Positions 47,507 through 56,718 of a stretch of 64,000 nt of DNA are shown in pieces (the first letter of the stretch is position 1; each line of letters begins with the position of its first letter). The notes under the pieces are model-generated. The model searched no databases. It saw nothing but the letters and a program-made list of their open reading frames with translations, and was not told where the DNA came from. The stretch spans positions 1 through 64,000 of the forward strand of contig NZ_CP104877.1 in the NCBI RefSeq assembly GCF_025452095.1. Reading direction: 5' to 3'. A program made the translations under genes and the position numbers. This DNA comes from Paenarthrobacter sp. JL.01a. Its GTDB lineage: Bacteria; Actinomycetota; Actinomycetes; Actinomycetales; Micrococcaceae.

Positions 47507-48856
47507 ATGACCAGCACCAACAACACAGCGAAGGCAGTGACGAGGAAGCCACCGCCCGGCGCACTTAAGGCCTACATCGCCAGCCTCACCGGCACGTCGC
47601 TGGAGTACTACGACTTTGCGATCTACTCGGTGGCCTCGGCACTGGTATTCCCCAAGATCTTCTTCCCCGGCAACGACGAATTCGTGGCGCTGCTGCTGTC
47701 CTTCTCGGCGTTTGCCGTGGGCTACCTGGCCCGGCCGATTGGTGGCATCATCTTTGGCCGCCTCGGCGACAAGATCGGCCGCAAATACGTCCTCGTCTTC
47801 ACCTTGGTGCTGATTGGTGTGGCCACAGTCCTTATTGGTGCGCTGCCGGATTACTCAGTGATTGGCGTCGCGGCACCCACCATCCTGGTGCTTTTGCGGC
47901 TCGCCCAAGGAATCGGTGTTGGTGGTGAATGGGGCGGCGCGGTTCTGCTGTCCAGCGAATTCGGCGATCCCAACAAGCGCGGATTCTGGTCATCTGCCGC
48001 CCAAATCGGCCCACCCGCAGGTAACCTCATGGCCAACGGTGTGCTTGCCGTTTTGGCCGCATCGCTCAGCAACGAAGCCTTCCTCTCCTGGGGTTGGCGG
48101 GTGGCATTCCTTGCCTCGGCACTTCTTGTGGTCTTCGGCCTGGTCATCCGCCTCAAGCTTGAGGAAACGCCCGTCTTCAAGGCCATTCAGGCCCAGGGCG
48201 ATCGTCCCAAGGCGCCCATCAAGGAAGTCTTCACCCAGCAGCCCAAGGCTCTGGTGGCTGCAGCCCTCTCCCGTGTTTGCCCCGACATCCTCTACGCGCT
48301 GTTCACGGTGTTCGTGGCCGTATATGCCACCAAGGAACTGGGCATGACCACCGGAAACGTCCTGTCCGCGATCCTGATCGGTTCAGCGTTCCAACTGGTG
48401 TTGATTCCAGCTGCCGGCGCCTTGACCGACCGGTTCAACCGCCGCTGGGTTTACGGCATCGCCGCAGCAGCCACAGCTGCCTACATCCCGCTGTTCTTCC
48501 TGATGATCCAGGGCAAGTCAGTCCTGATGCTCACCATCGGCACCGTGATTGGCCTGGCACTGCATGCCTTCATGTATGGGCCCCAGGCAGCCTTCATCAC
48601 CGAGCAGTTCCCGGCCAGGCTCCGTTACGCCGGCAGTTCGCTGGCTTACACCTTGGCAGGCGTGATCGGTGGAGCAGTGGCACCCATCATCTTCACCGCG
48701 CTCTATGGTGCAGCCAACCACGGCTGGTACCTGATTGCCCTCTACCTCCTGGCTGCAGCCATCGTCACCATTGTCGGCATGCTCTTGGGTCGCGATCCCC
48801 AGCCGGAAGAAGAAGAGCGTTTGCTGCAGACCGCCAACACCCAGCCAGCGGCTTAG
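47507..48856 (+). CDS. MFS transporter, metabolite:H+ symporter type
   Basis: A 449-residue major facilitator with twelve helices. The start LTGTSLEYYDFAIYSVAS, the loop motifs GRLGDKIGRKYVLVFTLVL and RLAQGIGVGGEWGGAVLL, and EQFPARLRYAGSSLAYTLAG are typical of the sugar/organic-acid symporter branch (ShiA/ProP-like). ATG 47507 has CGGAGG 6 nt upstream. Inside the pxp operon it is the likely importer of 5-oxoproline; this is inferred. Confidence 0.9.
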   Translation: MTSTNNTAKAVTRKPPPGALKAYIASLTGTSLEYYDFAIYSVASALVFPKIFFPGNDEFVALLLSFSAFAVGYLARPIGGIIFGRLGDKIGRKYVLVFTLVLIGVATVLIGALPDYSVIGVAAPTILVLLRLAQGIGVGGEWGGAVLLSSEFGDPNKRGFWSSAAQIGPPAGNLMANGVLAVLAASLSNEAFLSWGWRVAFLASALLVVFGLVIRLKLEETPVFKAIQAQGDRPKAPIKEVFTQQPKALVAAALSRVCPDILYALFTVFVAVYATKELGMTTGNVLSAILIGSAFQLVLIPAAGALTDRFNRRWVYGIAAAATAAYIPLFFLMIQGKSVLMLTIGTVIGLALHAFMYGPQAAFITEQFPARLRYAGSSLAYTLAGVIGGAVAPIIFTALYGAANHGWYLIALYLLAAAIVTIVGMLLGRDPQPEEEERLLQTANTQPAA

Positions 48857-48862
48857 TCAAAG

Positions 48863-50509
48863 ATGGAAACCGCAATGCACACCACCACTGCAAAAAAGGT
48901 CCGCTCCGTCAGGCCAGTTGGTACACGGGCTGTCTTGGCCGAGCTGGATGGCCTGCAGGACGTGCTTGCTTTGCAGGACATGCTGTACAAATCCCCGTTG
49001 CCGGGGCAGGTGGACGTCCTGGCCGCGGCGGAAACGGTCATGGTGGTCGGCGAGTCGGCGTCCGCAACCCGCGCCATCGGTGCACGGCTCCTGGAACTGG
49101 AACTCACCGTTCCGGAAGTCACTGATTCCGGATTGGTGGTCATCGACACTGTGTACGACGGCGAGGACCTCGCCGACGTCGCGGAACTGACCGGACTGAG
49201 CATCGATGGTGTGGTTGCGGCGCACACGGGACAGATCTGGACGGTGGCCTTCGCTGGCTTCGCGCCCGGCTTCGGCTACATGGTGGGGGAAAACGAAGCC
49301 CTCACCGTGCCCCGCCGCTCGTCACCGCGCACGGCAGTGCCCGCGGGCTCCGTGGCCCTCGGCGGTCAATACTCCGCCGTCTACCCCCGACGCTCGCCCG
49401 GTGGATGGCAGTTGATAGGCAGGACAGGGGCCCACATGTGGGACCTGGACCGTCCCCAGCCGGCGCTTGTTCGGCCTGGAGACCGCGTGCAGTACCGGGC
49501 GGTCCGTGAGGTCGTGACGGCGGCGGCCCCTGAGTCCGAAGCCGATTCGGACCACCACACCGGTCCTGGTCTTCGGATTCTCAACCCCGGTGCTCAGAGC
49601 CTTATCCAGGACCTGGGCCGTCGTGGCTACGGCCCCCTCGGTGTTTCCGCTGCGGGCGCCTTGGACAGGGCTTCGCTGCGCAGGGCCAACCGCTTGGTGG
49701 GCAACGCCCCCTCAGCTGCGGCCATTGAGTCCGTCAACGGCGGGCTCACGGTGGAAGCTGTCGGAGACCAAGTACTTGCCGTGACCGGTGCGCCGACAAC
49801 GCTGACCGTTCAGTCGCCGTCGTGGGTTGAATCCGACGACGACGGCGACGTCCAGCCGGGTCCCCTACGGACCGTCCCGGTGGCCGCACCTTTCGCACTG
49901 CTCGACGGCGAAGTCCTTACTGTGGGCGCTCCCGAAGCGGGGTTCCGGAACTATCTGGCAATACGCGGCGGAGTGGATGTGCCCGAGGTTCTTGGAAGCC
50001 GATCGGCGGATACGATGTCCGGCATCGGTCCTGCGCCGTTGGTTGTCGGCCAGGAACTCCCGGCAGGGCACTCAACCGAGTCAACCGCCGTCGGCAGCCC
50101 TGAGCTGCAACCGGACTTTCCCGGTGACGGCGTTACCGTTCTCGACGTCGTTCCGGGCCCGCGCGCCGACTGGTTCGACCAAACTGCCCTCGAGTCCCTG
50201 ACGGGCCAGGACTGGCTGGTCACCCCGCAGTCGAACCGCGTGGGGATGCGCTTGGACGGCACTCCGCTCAAGCGCACCCGCGAGGGCGAGTTGCCCAGCG
50301 AAGGAACCATGGCCGGCGCCCTCCAGATCCCGCCCGCGGGACTGCCCGTGCTCTTCCTGGCCGACCATCCCATCACAGGTGGTTATCCAGTGATCGGCGT
50401 GGTTCGTGACGAACACCTGGACCTGGCGGCGCAAGTGCCCATCGGCGGCCGGATCCGTTTCCGGCTCGTCTCCGACACCCCAGACTTCAGCAAGAACCCA
50501 GAGAAGTGA
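48863..50509 (+). CDS. Fused 5-oxoprolinase subunits B and C (PxpB-PxpC)
   Basis: One 548-residue chain joins PxpB (about 10-220; [55 protein letters not shown]) to PxpC (about 235-540; [54 protein letters not shown] and [16 protein letters not shown]). Most bacteria have separate genes. ATG 48863 or ATG 48875 could be the start. It sits 6 bp after the transporter and 7 bp before the carboxylase gene. Confidence 0.93.
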   Translation: METAMHTTTAKKVRSVRPVGTRAVLAELDGLQDVLALQDMLYKSPLPGQVDVLAAAETVMVVGESASATRAIGARLLELELTVPEVTDSGLVVIDTVYDGEDLADVAELTGLSIDGVVAAHTGQIWTVAFAGFAPGFGYMVGENEALTVPRRSSPRTAVPAGSVALGGQYSAVYPRRSPGGWQLIGRTGAHMWDLDRPQPALVRPGDRVQYRAVREVVTAAAPESEADSDHHTGPGLRILNPGAQSLIQDLGRRGYGPLGVSAAGALDRASLRRANRLVGNAPSAAAIESVNGGLTVEAVGDQVLAVTGAPTTLTVQSPSWVESDDDGDVQPGPLRTVPVAAPFALLDGEVLTVGAPEAGFRNYLAIRGGVDVPEVLGSRSADTMSGIGPAPLVVGQELPAGHSTESTAVGSPELQPDFPGDGVTVLDVVPGPRADWFDQTALESLTGQDWLVTPQSNRVGMRLDGTPLKRTREGELPSEGTMAGALQIPPAGLPVLFLADHPITGGYPVIGVVRDEHLDLAAQVPIGGRIRFRLVSDTPDFSKNPEK

Positions 50510-50516
50510 GTATTTG

Positions 50517-52274
50517 ATGCGCAAGGTCCTGATCGCGAACCGCGGCGAAATCGCTGTCCGCGTCGCCCGAGCCTGTGACGACGCCGGTATCGCCTCCGTC
50601 GCCGTCTACGCCGATATTGATGCCGATGCCATGCACGTCGGCGCAGCAGCTGAAGCGTACAGCCTGGGCGGAAACAGCCCCGCTGACACCTACCTGAATA
50701 TCGAAAAGCTGCTCTCCGTTGCTGCCCGTTCCGGTGCGGACGCCGTCCACCCCGGTTACGGTTTTCTCTCCGAGAATGCAGACTTCGCCCAGGCAGTGCT
50801 CGACGCCGGACTTGAGTGGATCGGTCCCTCGCCGGAGTCGATCCGCCAGTTGGGCAACAAGATCACCGCCCGGGAAATCGCGGTGCGTGCCGGGGCGCCC
50901 CTGGTTGCCGGCAGCGACGGGCCAGTGTCCTCTGCCGCAGAAGCACGCGCTTTCGCCGAGGAGCACGGACTCCCGATCGCCATCAAGGCAGCCTTCGGCG
51001 GAGGCGGCCGCGGACTGAAAGTGGTCCGTGAACTGGCAGAAGTCGAAGAAGCCTTTGACTCCGCAGTCCGTGAAGCCGTAGTTGCCTTCGGTCGAGGCGA
51101 GTGCTTCGTGGAGCAGTATCTCGACCGCCCGCGGCATGTTGAGGCCCAGATCGTCGCTGACAAGCACAGCAACGTCATTGTGGTGGGAACCCGCGACTGC
51201 TCGCTTCAGCGCCGGCACCAGAAGCTCGTTGAGGAAGCTCCGGCACCCTTCCTCAGCGACGAGCAGCGCCAGCGGATCTACGACGGAGCCAAGGCAATCA
51301 TTCGTGAGGCCGGCTATTACGGCGCAGGGACTGTGGAGTTCCTTGTGTCCGCTGACGGAGCCGTGGCTTTCCTCGAGGTCAACACGCGCCTTCAGGTGGA
51401 GCACCCGATCACTGAGGAGACCGCGGGGATCGACCTTGTGCAGGAACAGTTCCGCGTTGCTGCCGGGTTGCCACTGAGCATCACCAAGGATCCCGTTGCG
51501 CAGGGGCACTCCTTTGAGTTCCGGATCAATGCTGAGGATGTCGGCCGTGGGTTCCTGCCCTCGCCGGGCACGGTTTCCGGCTTCGAGGTGCCCACGGGGC
51601 CCGGGATCCGCGTGGACAGCGGAGTGCGCTCGGGTTCGACAGTTCCGCCGCAATTCGATTCCTTGTTGGCCAAACTGATCGTCTCAGGGGCTGACCGGCA
51701 GCAGGCCCTTCGCCGGGCACGCCGTGCCTTGAAGGAATTCAACATCTCTGGCCTGGCCACGGTTTTGCCGTTCCACCGCGCAGTTCTCGAGGCTGACGAT
51801 TTCACCTCCGTGGTCGGGCTACGCGTGCACACCCGGTGGATCGAGACCGACTTCGCGGACCAGATCCCCGTCGACCCCAACTACAGCGCTGCGGCCCCCC
51901 TTGGCGAACGACGCACCATCACCGTGGATGTCGACGGCAAGCGGCTTGCTGTGGGTCTTCCTGCGGATCTGCTGGACGGCTGGGCCCGCTCGGGGCAAGG
52001 TCTGCCGGCTGCGGCGGATGTCACAGGGCAGCCTGGTTCTGTCGCCGGTGATGCGCCTGCCGAATCAGCCCTTGTCTCCAGCATGTCCGGCACCGTGGTG
52101 AAGTGGCTCGTGGAACCCGGCGCCACCGTGGCTGCCGGGGACCCCTTGGTTGTCCTGGAGGCCATGAAGATGGAAATCCAGGTCCCGGCACACCGCACAG
52201 GCACGCTCTCGGAAGTACTTTCCGCGCCCGGGGGAGTCGTGGCGGCCGGCGCAGTGCTGGCCCACATCGAGTAA
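50517..52274 (+). CDS. Biotin carboxylase with C-terminal biotin carrier domain
   Basis: A 585-residue protein with biotin carboxylase at the N-terminus ([62 protein letters not shown]) and a BCCP domain at the C-terminus. The biotinyl lysine is K551 in [12 protein letters not shown]. This is the layout of acyl-CoA carboxylase alpha chains, but no carboxyltransferase subunit is here. Association with pxp genes is common, and its role in 5-oxoproline metabolism is unclear. Confidence 0.9.
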   Translation: MRKVLIANRGEIAVRVARACDDAGIASVAVYADIDADAMHVGAAAEAYSLGGNSPADTYLNIEKLLSVAARSGADAVHPGYGFLSENADFAQAVLDAGLEWIGPSPESIRQLGNKITAREIAVRAGAPLVAGSDGPVSSAAEARAFAEEHGLPIAIKAAFGGGGRGLKVVRELAEVEEAFDSAVREAVVAFGRGECFVEQYLDRPRHVEAQIVADKHSNVIVVGTRDCSLQRRHQKLVEEAPAPFLSDEQRQRIYDGAKAIIREAGYYGAGTVEFLVSADGAVAFLEVNTRLQVEHPITEETAGIDLVQEQFRVAAGLPLSITKDPVAQGHSFEFRINAEDVGRGFLPSPGTVSGFEVPTGPGIRVDSGVRSGSTVPPQFDSLLAKLIVSGADRQQALRRARRALKEFNISGLATVLPFHRAVLEADDFTSVVGLRVHTRWIETDFADQIPVDPNYSAAAPLGERRTITVDVDGKRLAVGLPADLLDGWARSGQGLPAAADVTGQPGSVAGDAPAESALVSSMSGTVVKWLVEPGATVAAGDPLVVLEAMKMEIQVPAHRTGTLSEVLSAPGGVVAAGAVLAHIE

Positions 52275-52285
52275 CCCGTTGCCGG

Positions 52286-52341
52286 CCCGCTGTTGCGTCG
52301 TTGGCCAACAACGCAATAGCGGGCACGCGACGCAACAGCGG
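52286..52341. terminator. 38-bp palindrome plus a third half-copy between convergent genes
   Basis: CCCGCTGTTGCGTCGTTGG abuts CCAACAACGCAATAGCGGG (52286-52323); 17 of 19 positions are complementary and the other two are G-T wobbles. A further half-site CGACGCAACAGCGG is at 52328-52341. It lies between the carboxylase and oxidase stops, fitting a bidirectional terminator or dispersed repeat. Confidence 0.65.
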
Positions 52342-52353
52342 TTACGCGACGAG

Positions 52354-53601
52354 CTACGACGACACAGTTACACCGAGCACGCTGTCCAGCAGCCCGTTGC
52401 GGAACTTGCCCGTGGGGTCGTTGGCCTGAGCCAGGCCCCGGAAGTCCTCGAACCGTGGGTATAGCGTGGAAAAGTCGTACTGGTCCGGCGTGAACAGCTT
52501 GCCCCAGTGCGGGCGTGAACCAAACGGCCGCAATGCTTCCTCCAGCTCGGGAAGGACGGCTTCTACCTCCGGCTGCATCGGCTTCCAGGTGAAGTGCAGG
52601 GCCACGCTTTGCTGCTTGTAGAACGGGCTCAACCAGAACTCATCGGCGGCAATCGTGCGGATCTCCGAGATAAACAGCAACGGTGCCAGCTTGTCGGCGA
52701 GGCCACGAACGGCGGACAAAGCTGCCGACGCCTGGTCCAGTGGCAGCAGGAATTCGCTTTGGAGTTCTTCCCCGTTACTGGGAGTGAATTCGTGACGGAA
52801 GTGCGGCAGGCGATCCAACCATTTGCCGGCGACGTCCAATTGCTCGGTGCAGTTCTCGGCCGACATGTCCGGCAAAGGATGCATGGCCACTGTGGCCGGG
52901 GTGGCACCAAAAAGGTCAGGCAAGGCGGCCTCCGTATCAAGTGCTTTGAGCCAGACCTGGGGGATGGTGTCGCCCGTATAGTTCGTGAAGAAACTGACGC
53001 TGTAGGCACTGGACGCGATAGCCTGGAAGTTCGCCAGAGCGCCGTCCCACGAGAGATTGGTGAGCACGCGCTGCCGGACCTCGTAGCTCGGACGGACCGC
53101 GAGCTCCAGCCCAGTGACGATGCCCAGGGCTCCCACGCCAACCACGCTGGCGAGGAATTCGTCGTCGTCGGCCGTGAGGGTGACCAGGTCGCCTGAGGCG
53201 CGCACCAGGTCAATACCCACGACGGCGGCCGCCAGGGACGGGTTGTTGACGCCACTGCCGTGGGTGCCTGTTTGGATGGCACCCGCCACGGAGATGTGCG
53301 GAAGGGACGCAAGGTTGTGGATGGCGTAACCCTGCTCCTCCAACGCCCGGCCCAGGGCCCCGTAGCTGATGCTGCCGTTGACCTTGACGGTGCCTTTATC
53401 CCTGTTGAGGACAACTTCCTGGGGGAGTGCATCCAAGAGAAGGTGCGTGCCCGGGGTGTCGGCAACGGTGTTGAAGGAATGCCGGGAGCCGAGGGCTTTG
53501 ATCTGAGTCGCCTTGGCCACGAGCTCCCGCAGCTCTTCCACGGAGGTGGGCCGCTGCACTTCCGCGGACGAATACTCGAGGTTACCTGCCCAGTTCTTCA
53601 T
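52354..53601 (-). CDS. FAD-linked alditol/xylitol oxidase-like protein
   Basis: VAO-family oxidase of 415 residues. IKALGSRHSFNTVADTPG and ISVAGAIQTGTHGSGVNNPS form the FAD domain; the His of GTHGSG is a likely covalent flavin site. The C-terminal RPHWGKLFTPDQYDFSTLYP is typical of D-arabinono-lactone oxidase and alditol oxidase families. Alditol oxidation to aldose with H2O2 is the best guess. The divergent LacI gene supports a sugar or polyol role. Confidence 0.85.
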   Translation of the reverse strand: MKNWAGNLEYSSAEVQRPTSVEELRELVAKATQIKALGSRHSFNTVADTPGTHLLLDALPQEVVLNRDKGTVKVNGSISYGALGRALEEQGYAIHNLASLPHISVAGAIQTGTHGSGVNNPSLAAAVVGIDLVRASGDLVTLTADDDEFLASVVGVGALGIVTGLELAVRPSYEVRQRVLTNLSWDGALANFQAIASSAYSVSFFTNYTGDTIPQVWLKALDTEAALPDLFGATPATVAMHPLPDMSAENCTEQLDVAGKWLDRLPHFRHEFTPSNGEELQSEFLLPLDQASAALSAVRGLADKLAPLLFISEIRTIAADEFWLSPFYKQQSVALHFTWKPMQPEVEAVLPELEEALRPFGSRPHWGKLFTPDQYDFSTLYPRFEDFRGLAQANDPTGKFRNGLLDSVLGVTVSS

Positions 53602-53727
53602 TGAATGATTCTTCCCTTTTGATCCATGCCGACAGCTTTAATTGTTCATGTTCTTAACTAATTGCGTCAAGGGCAGTCCGGTCCGGGAATGTAGAGTTCA
53701 AGGACCGCCGTCTGTCAGGAGCCTCCC

Positions 53728-54738
53728 GTGAGCAAAGGACCCAAACCCACTATCCGGGATGTCGCAAACGCTGCGGGCGTTTCCTTGACCACTGTCTCGT
53801 ACGTGCTGTCCGGTCGTCACGGTGGGACCACGCGGATCAGTCAGCCGACCCAGGACCGGGTGTTGTCTGCCGTGAAGGAGCTGGGCTATGTGCCCAACCA
53901 GGCCGCACGTGGGATGCGACGGGGCAAAACCGACGTCGTCGCCGTCGCTATCGGAAATCTGGAATGGCCCTGGGACCGGGCGTTGGCTACTACGGCGGCG
54001 AACATCCTTCCCGAGCATGGCTATCAGCCGGTGATCCTCTTGGGCGAAGACTGGCGTAAGTTCATGATGTCAGGTGGGGCCGACGGCGTCATTATTGGCT
54101 ACTTTCCCGAAGCGAAATCGGAGGACGAAACCGTCACCGAACTGGCCCGCCGCGGTGTTGCCCAGGTGGTCATCTCGGGGACCATGAAACCCCATGGTTT
54201 CGACGTTCTGGCTCCCGAACCGGAGGTTGGACTGGCTGAGGGGATGGCCTTCCTGACCGCTTCGCACCGACGGATTGCGTGCATCCGCAGGGCCGATCCG
54301 GCGGGACGACCTGCGAGCCGGTTCGCTTCCTACGTGCAAGGGCTGGAGGCGGCGGGTATCTCCCTGGATGAGTCCCTTGTCCGGACATCGCAGCACCGCC
54401 CTGCCCTGGCGTACCAGGCGGCGCTTGAGTTGCTGCAACTGCCGGACCGCCCCACCGCCATCCTCTGCACCGACGACATGGAGGCACTGCAGGCCATCAG
54501 AGCAGCCTTCCGCTTGGGGCTGCGCGTGCCCGAGGATGTCCAGATCGTCGGCGTGGGGAATTCCACCGAGGGGCAGGAATACGATCCCGCTCTGACAACA
54601 GTGGGGCCGGAGCCGATTTTCGAGCAAGTGGTGAGGATGCTGCTGGACCGGCTCGAGGGAAGCGCGCCTGCAGAGGGCGTGCGGGTCGCCTCGCCGTGGA
54701 AACTGCAGTTACGCGGAACGACGACGGCGGGCGGCTGA
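53728..54738 (+). CDS. LacI family transcription regulator
   Basis: Sugar-responsive repressor of 336 residues. The N-terminal HTH is TIRDVANAAGVSLTTVSYVL with the hinge helix around YVPNQAARGMRRGKTDVV. The periplasmic-binding-like effector domain includes DGVIIGYFPEAKSEDE and RPTAILCTDDMEALQAIRAA. GTG start at 53728. It is divergent from the alditol oxidase gene, which it probably regulates. Confidence 0.92.
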   Translation: MSKGPKPTIRDVANAAGVSLTTVSYVLSGRHGGTTRISQPTQDRVLSAVKELGYVPNQAARGMRRGKTDVVAVAIGNLEWPWDRALATTAANILPEHGYQPVILLGEDWRKFMMSGGADGVIIGYFPEAKSEDETVTELARRGVAQVVISGTMKPHGFDVLAPEPEVGLAEGMAFLTASHRRIACIRRADPAGRPASRFASYVQGLEAAGISLDESLVRTSQHRPALAYQAALELLQLPDRPTAILCTDDMEALQAIRAAFRLGLRVPEDVQIVGVGNSTEGQEYDPALTTVGPEPIFEQVVRMLLDRLEGSAPAEGVRVASPWKLQLRGTTTAGG

Positions 54739-54909
54739 CGTGTCGTCCGACGACCTGACCCAAGTGCCACGCCTACCGAAAATTATCCGAAGTACGGCGG
54801 GGAAAAGGCACGATGGTCGAGCGTCTGGATGGGACGTTCATTGGTCGACGCACGAGCCATGATTGGCCACTTGTCGTGCTTCAGCGATGGGGGCCCGGCA
54901 AGCTCCGGG

Positions 54910-55503
54910 CTAGCTGCCCCTGGTGTGGGCGAACAGTTGCCGAAGGGTGAAGAAGCAACCCAGTGCGCTGAACAGCAAGGCAAGCAGGAAATCGACCGCG
55001 TACCCATTTACCAGGTCCCGGTTGGTGGAAAGGTTGTATAGGAGCAGGTCCCAAGTTTCGGCGTCGGCCAGCATCGTTAGCGGAGAACGGCCGCCAATGA
55101 ATTTTGCTGCGTCCAGCAGCATGCCGCCCCAAAATGAAAGCAGGACGGTCACCAGCGTTATGGCTGCGACCACCCACGCGCCGCGGCGGCTGATTATTGC
55201 ACCGGTCCCCAAGACATACAGGCGGGCCGCCACAGTCGCGACGATGAAGGCAACAATGGATGCCATCCAACCCGTGTTCCACAGCAGCAGCCAAGAGGCC
55301 GCGCCAAGGGGAATAACCGCCAGCGCGAAGAGTGCGCCACGGACCACGTTCTCACCTGCTGCACGAACCGGTACCGGGGCTTGGGACTGGCTGGCCGGGG
55401 GAGTCCATCCACCGGGTGCCCGCAGCCCGAACTGGGGTTCTGCTGGAGCGCGGCCGACACGTTCGCCCGCCTCTGGTGCACCGGATTCTGAGCGCTCTGG
55501 CAT
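54910..55503 (-). CDS. Hypothetical four-helix membrane protein
   Basis: I recognise no family. The 197-residue product has a Pro/Gly/Ala-rich N-terminus (about 60 residues) and four hydrophobic helices: ALFALAVIPLGAASWLLLW, GWMASIVAFIVATVAARLYV, GAWVVAAITLVTVLLSFWGG and GYAVDFLLALLFSALGCFFT. ATG 55503 has GGGGGAA upstream. Such proteins are frequent in Micrococcaceae genomes. The 171 bp between it and the LacI gene holds nothing clear. Confidence 0.75.
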   Translation of the reverse strand: MPERSESGAPEAGERVGRAPAEPQFGLRAPGGWTPPASQSQAPVPVRAAGENVVRGALFALAVIPLGAASWLLLWNTGWMASIVAFIVATVAARLYVLGTGAIISRRGAWVVAAITLVTVLLSFWGGMLLDAAKFIGGRSPLTMLADAETWDLLLYNLSTNRDLVNGYAVDFLLALLFSALGCFFTLRQLFAHTRGS

Positions 55504-55648
55504 GCTTCCCCCAATATGTGTGATGTGCAAATCCCGCTTATTATCACACGGCTCGACCCGGGTCCTGACACGGATGACAACGAAGCGGGCGGAGCTCGCC
55601 TCGTCGTTGCCTTTCTTCGGAATTGTGCTGAAGCGACCTGAACAGCAC

Positions 55649-56635
55649 CTAGTCCTTCAGCGGCCTCCGCGCCAACCACGCTGCAACGATCGCACCGGAG
55701 ATGTTGTGCCACAGTGAAAACACGGCGGACGGCAACGCAGCCAATGCGCCGAAGTGCGCAGTGGCCAGGGTCGCCGCGAGTCCTGAGTTCTGCATCCCGA
55801 CCTCGAACGCCAAGGCACGGCGGGCCTTGTCATCCAAACGCCCCAGCTTGCCGGCCAGGTAGCCCAGTCCAAGGCCGAAGCCGTTGTGAAGCACAACAGC
55901 CAGGAACACGATGCCGCCTGCGGCAACAATCTTGCTGGCGCTGCCGGCCACAACGATGGCCACGATCAAGGAGATGACGACGGCTGAAGCCCAAGGAAGC
56001 ACCGGAAGCACCTTCGCCACGAGCTTCGAGAGGAACAACCTCGCAAGGAGGCCCGCGATGACGGGCAGCAGCACTGTCTTGACGATGTCCAAGACCATGG
56101 CCCCGGCGTCGATATTCAGGAACGAGCCCGCCAGGAAGAGCGTCAGTGCGGGCGTCACCAGCGGCGCTATCAGCGTGGAGACGGAAGCGACGGCGACGGA
56201 CAGGGCCACATCGCCCTTGGCCAGGAACGCCATCACGTTGGAGGCCGTGCCGGAGGGCGCGCAACCAACCAGGATCAGGCCGACGGCAAGCTCCGGTGGC
56301 AATTGCAGCAATACCGCGATCAACCATCCGGCGCCGGGCATGATGACATAGTGCGCCACGATTCCCAGAGCTACGGCCCAGGGACGCCGGGCCACGGAGG
56401 CGAAATCCGGAGGGGTCAGGGTGAGACCCATGCAGAACATGATGATGCCCAGCAAGTAAGGAACCGCAACGCCCATCGGCTTGAACAGATCCGGGATGAG
56501 GAACCCCAGGACGCCGGCCAGAACCACCAGGAGTGGGAAAACCGTGACGGCGATCCGGGCAATCCTGGCTTCGGCGGCGAGGGCAGGATTTGCCGGGGCT
56601 GCGGTTTCGGACGGGGAATTGGTTGCCTCAAGCAT
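55649..56635 (-). CDS. Bile acid:sodium symporter family protein
   Basis: A 328-residue secondary transporter with about ten helices. Motifs include GIIMFCMGLTLTPPDF, LVGCAPSGTASNVMAFLAKG and ALAFEVGMQNSGLAATLATA, all typical of the BASS family (ASBT/PanS-like). Bacterial members import organic anions such as pantoate or keto acids with sodium; the substrate here is unknown. ATG 56635. Confidence 0.9.
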   Translation of the reverse strand: MLEATNSPSETAAPANPALAAEARIARIAVTVFPLLVVLAGVLGFLIPDLFKPMGVAVPYLLGIIMFCMGLTLTPPDFASVARRPWAVALGIVAHYVIMPGAGWLIAVLLQLPPELAVGLILVGCAPSGTASNVMAFLAKGDVALSVAVASVSTLIAPLVTPALTLFLAGSFLNIDAGAMVLDIVKTVLLPVIAGLLARLFLSKLVAKVLPVLPWASAVVISLIVAIVVAGSASKIVAAGGIVFLAVVLHNGFGLGLGYLAGKLGRLDDKARRALAFEVGMQNSGLAATLATAHFGALAALPSAVFSLWHNISGAIVAAWLARRPLKD

Positions 56636-56718
56636 TCATCAATGCTCACACCAGCACTGCGCCTGGAACGACTTCGTTACATCCCACGGAACGTATATGT
56701 CAGACATCCGGCGTCCCG

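Noticed and set aside
50487..51653. A 388-codon minus-strand frame opposite the biotin carboxylase
   Set aside because: Shadow of a clear biotin carboxylase.
54739..54909. Short open frames between the LacI gene and the hypothetical membrane protein
   Set aside because: No RBS, no coherent hydrophobic or domain pattern, and overlap with the next gene.
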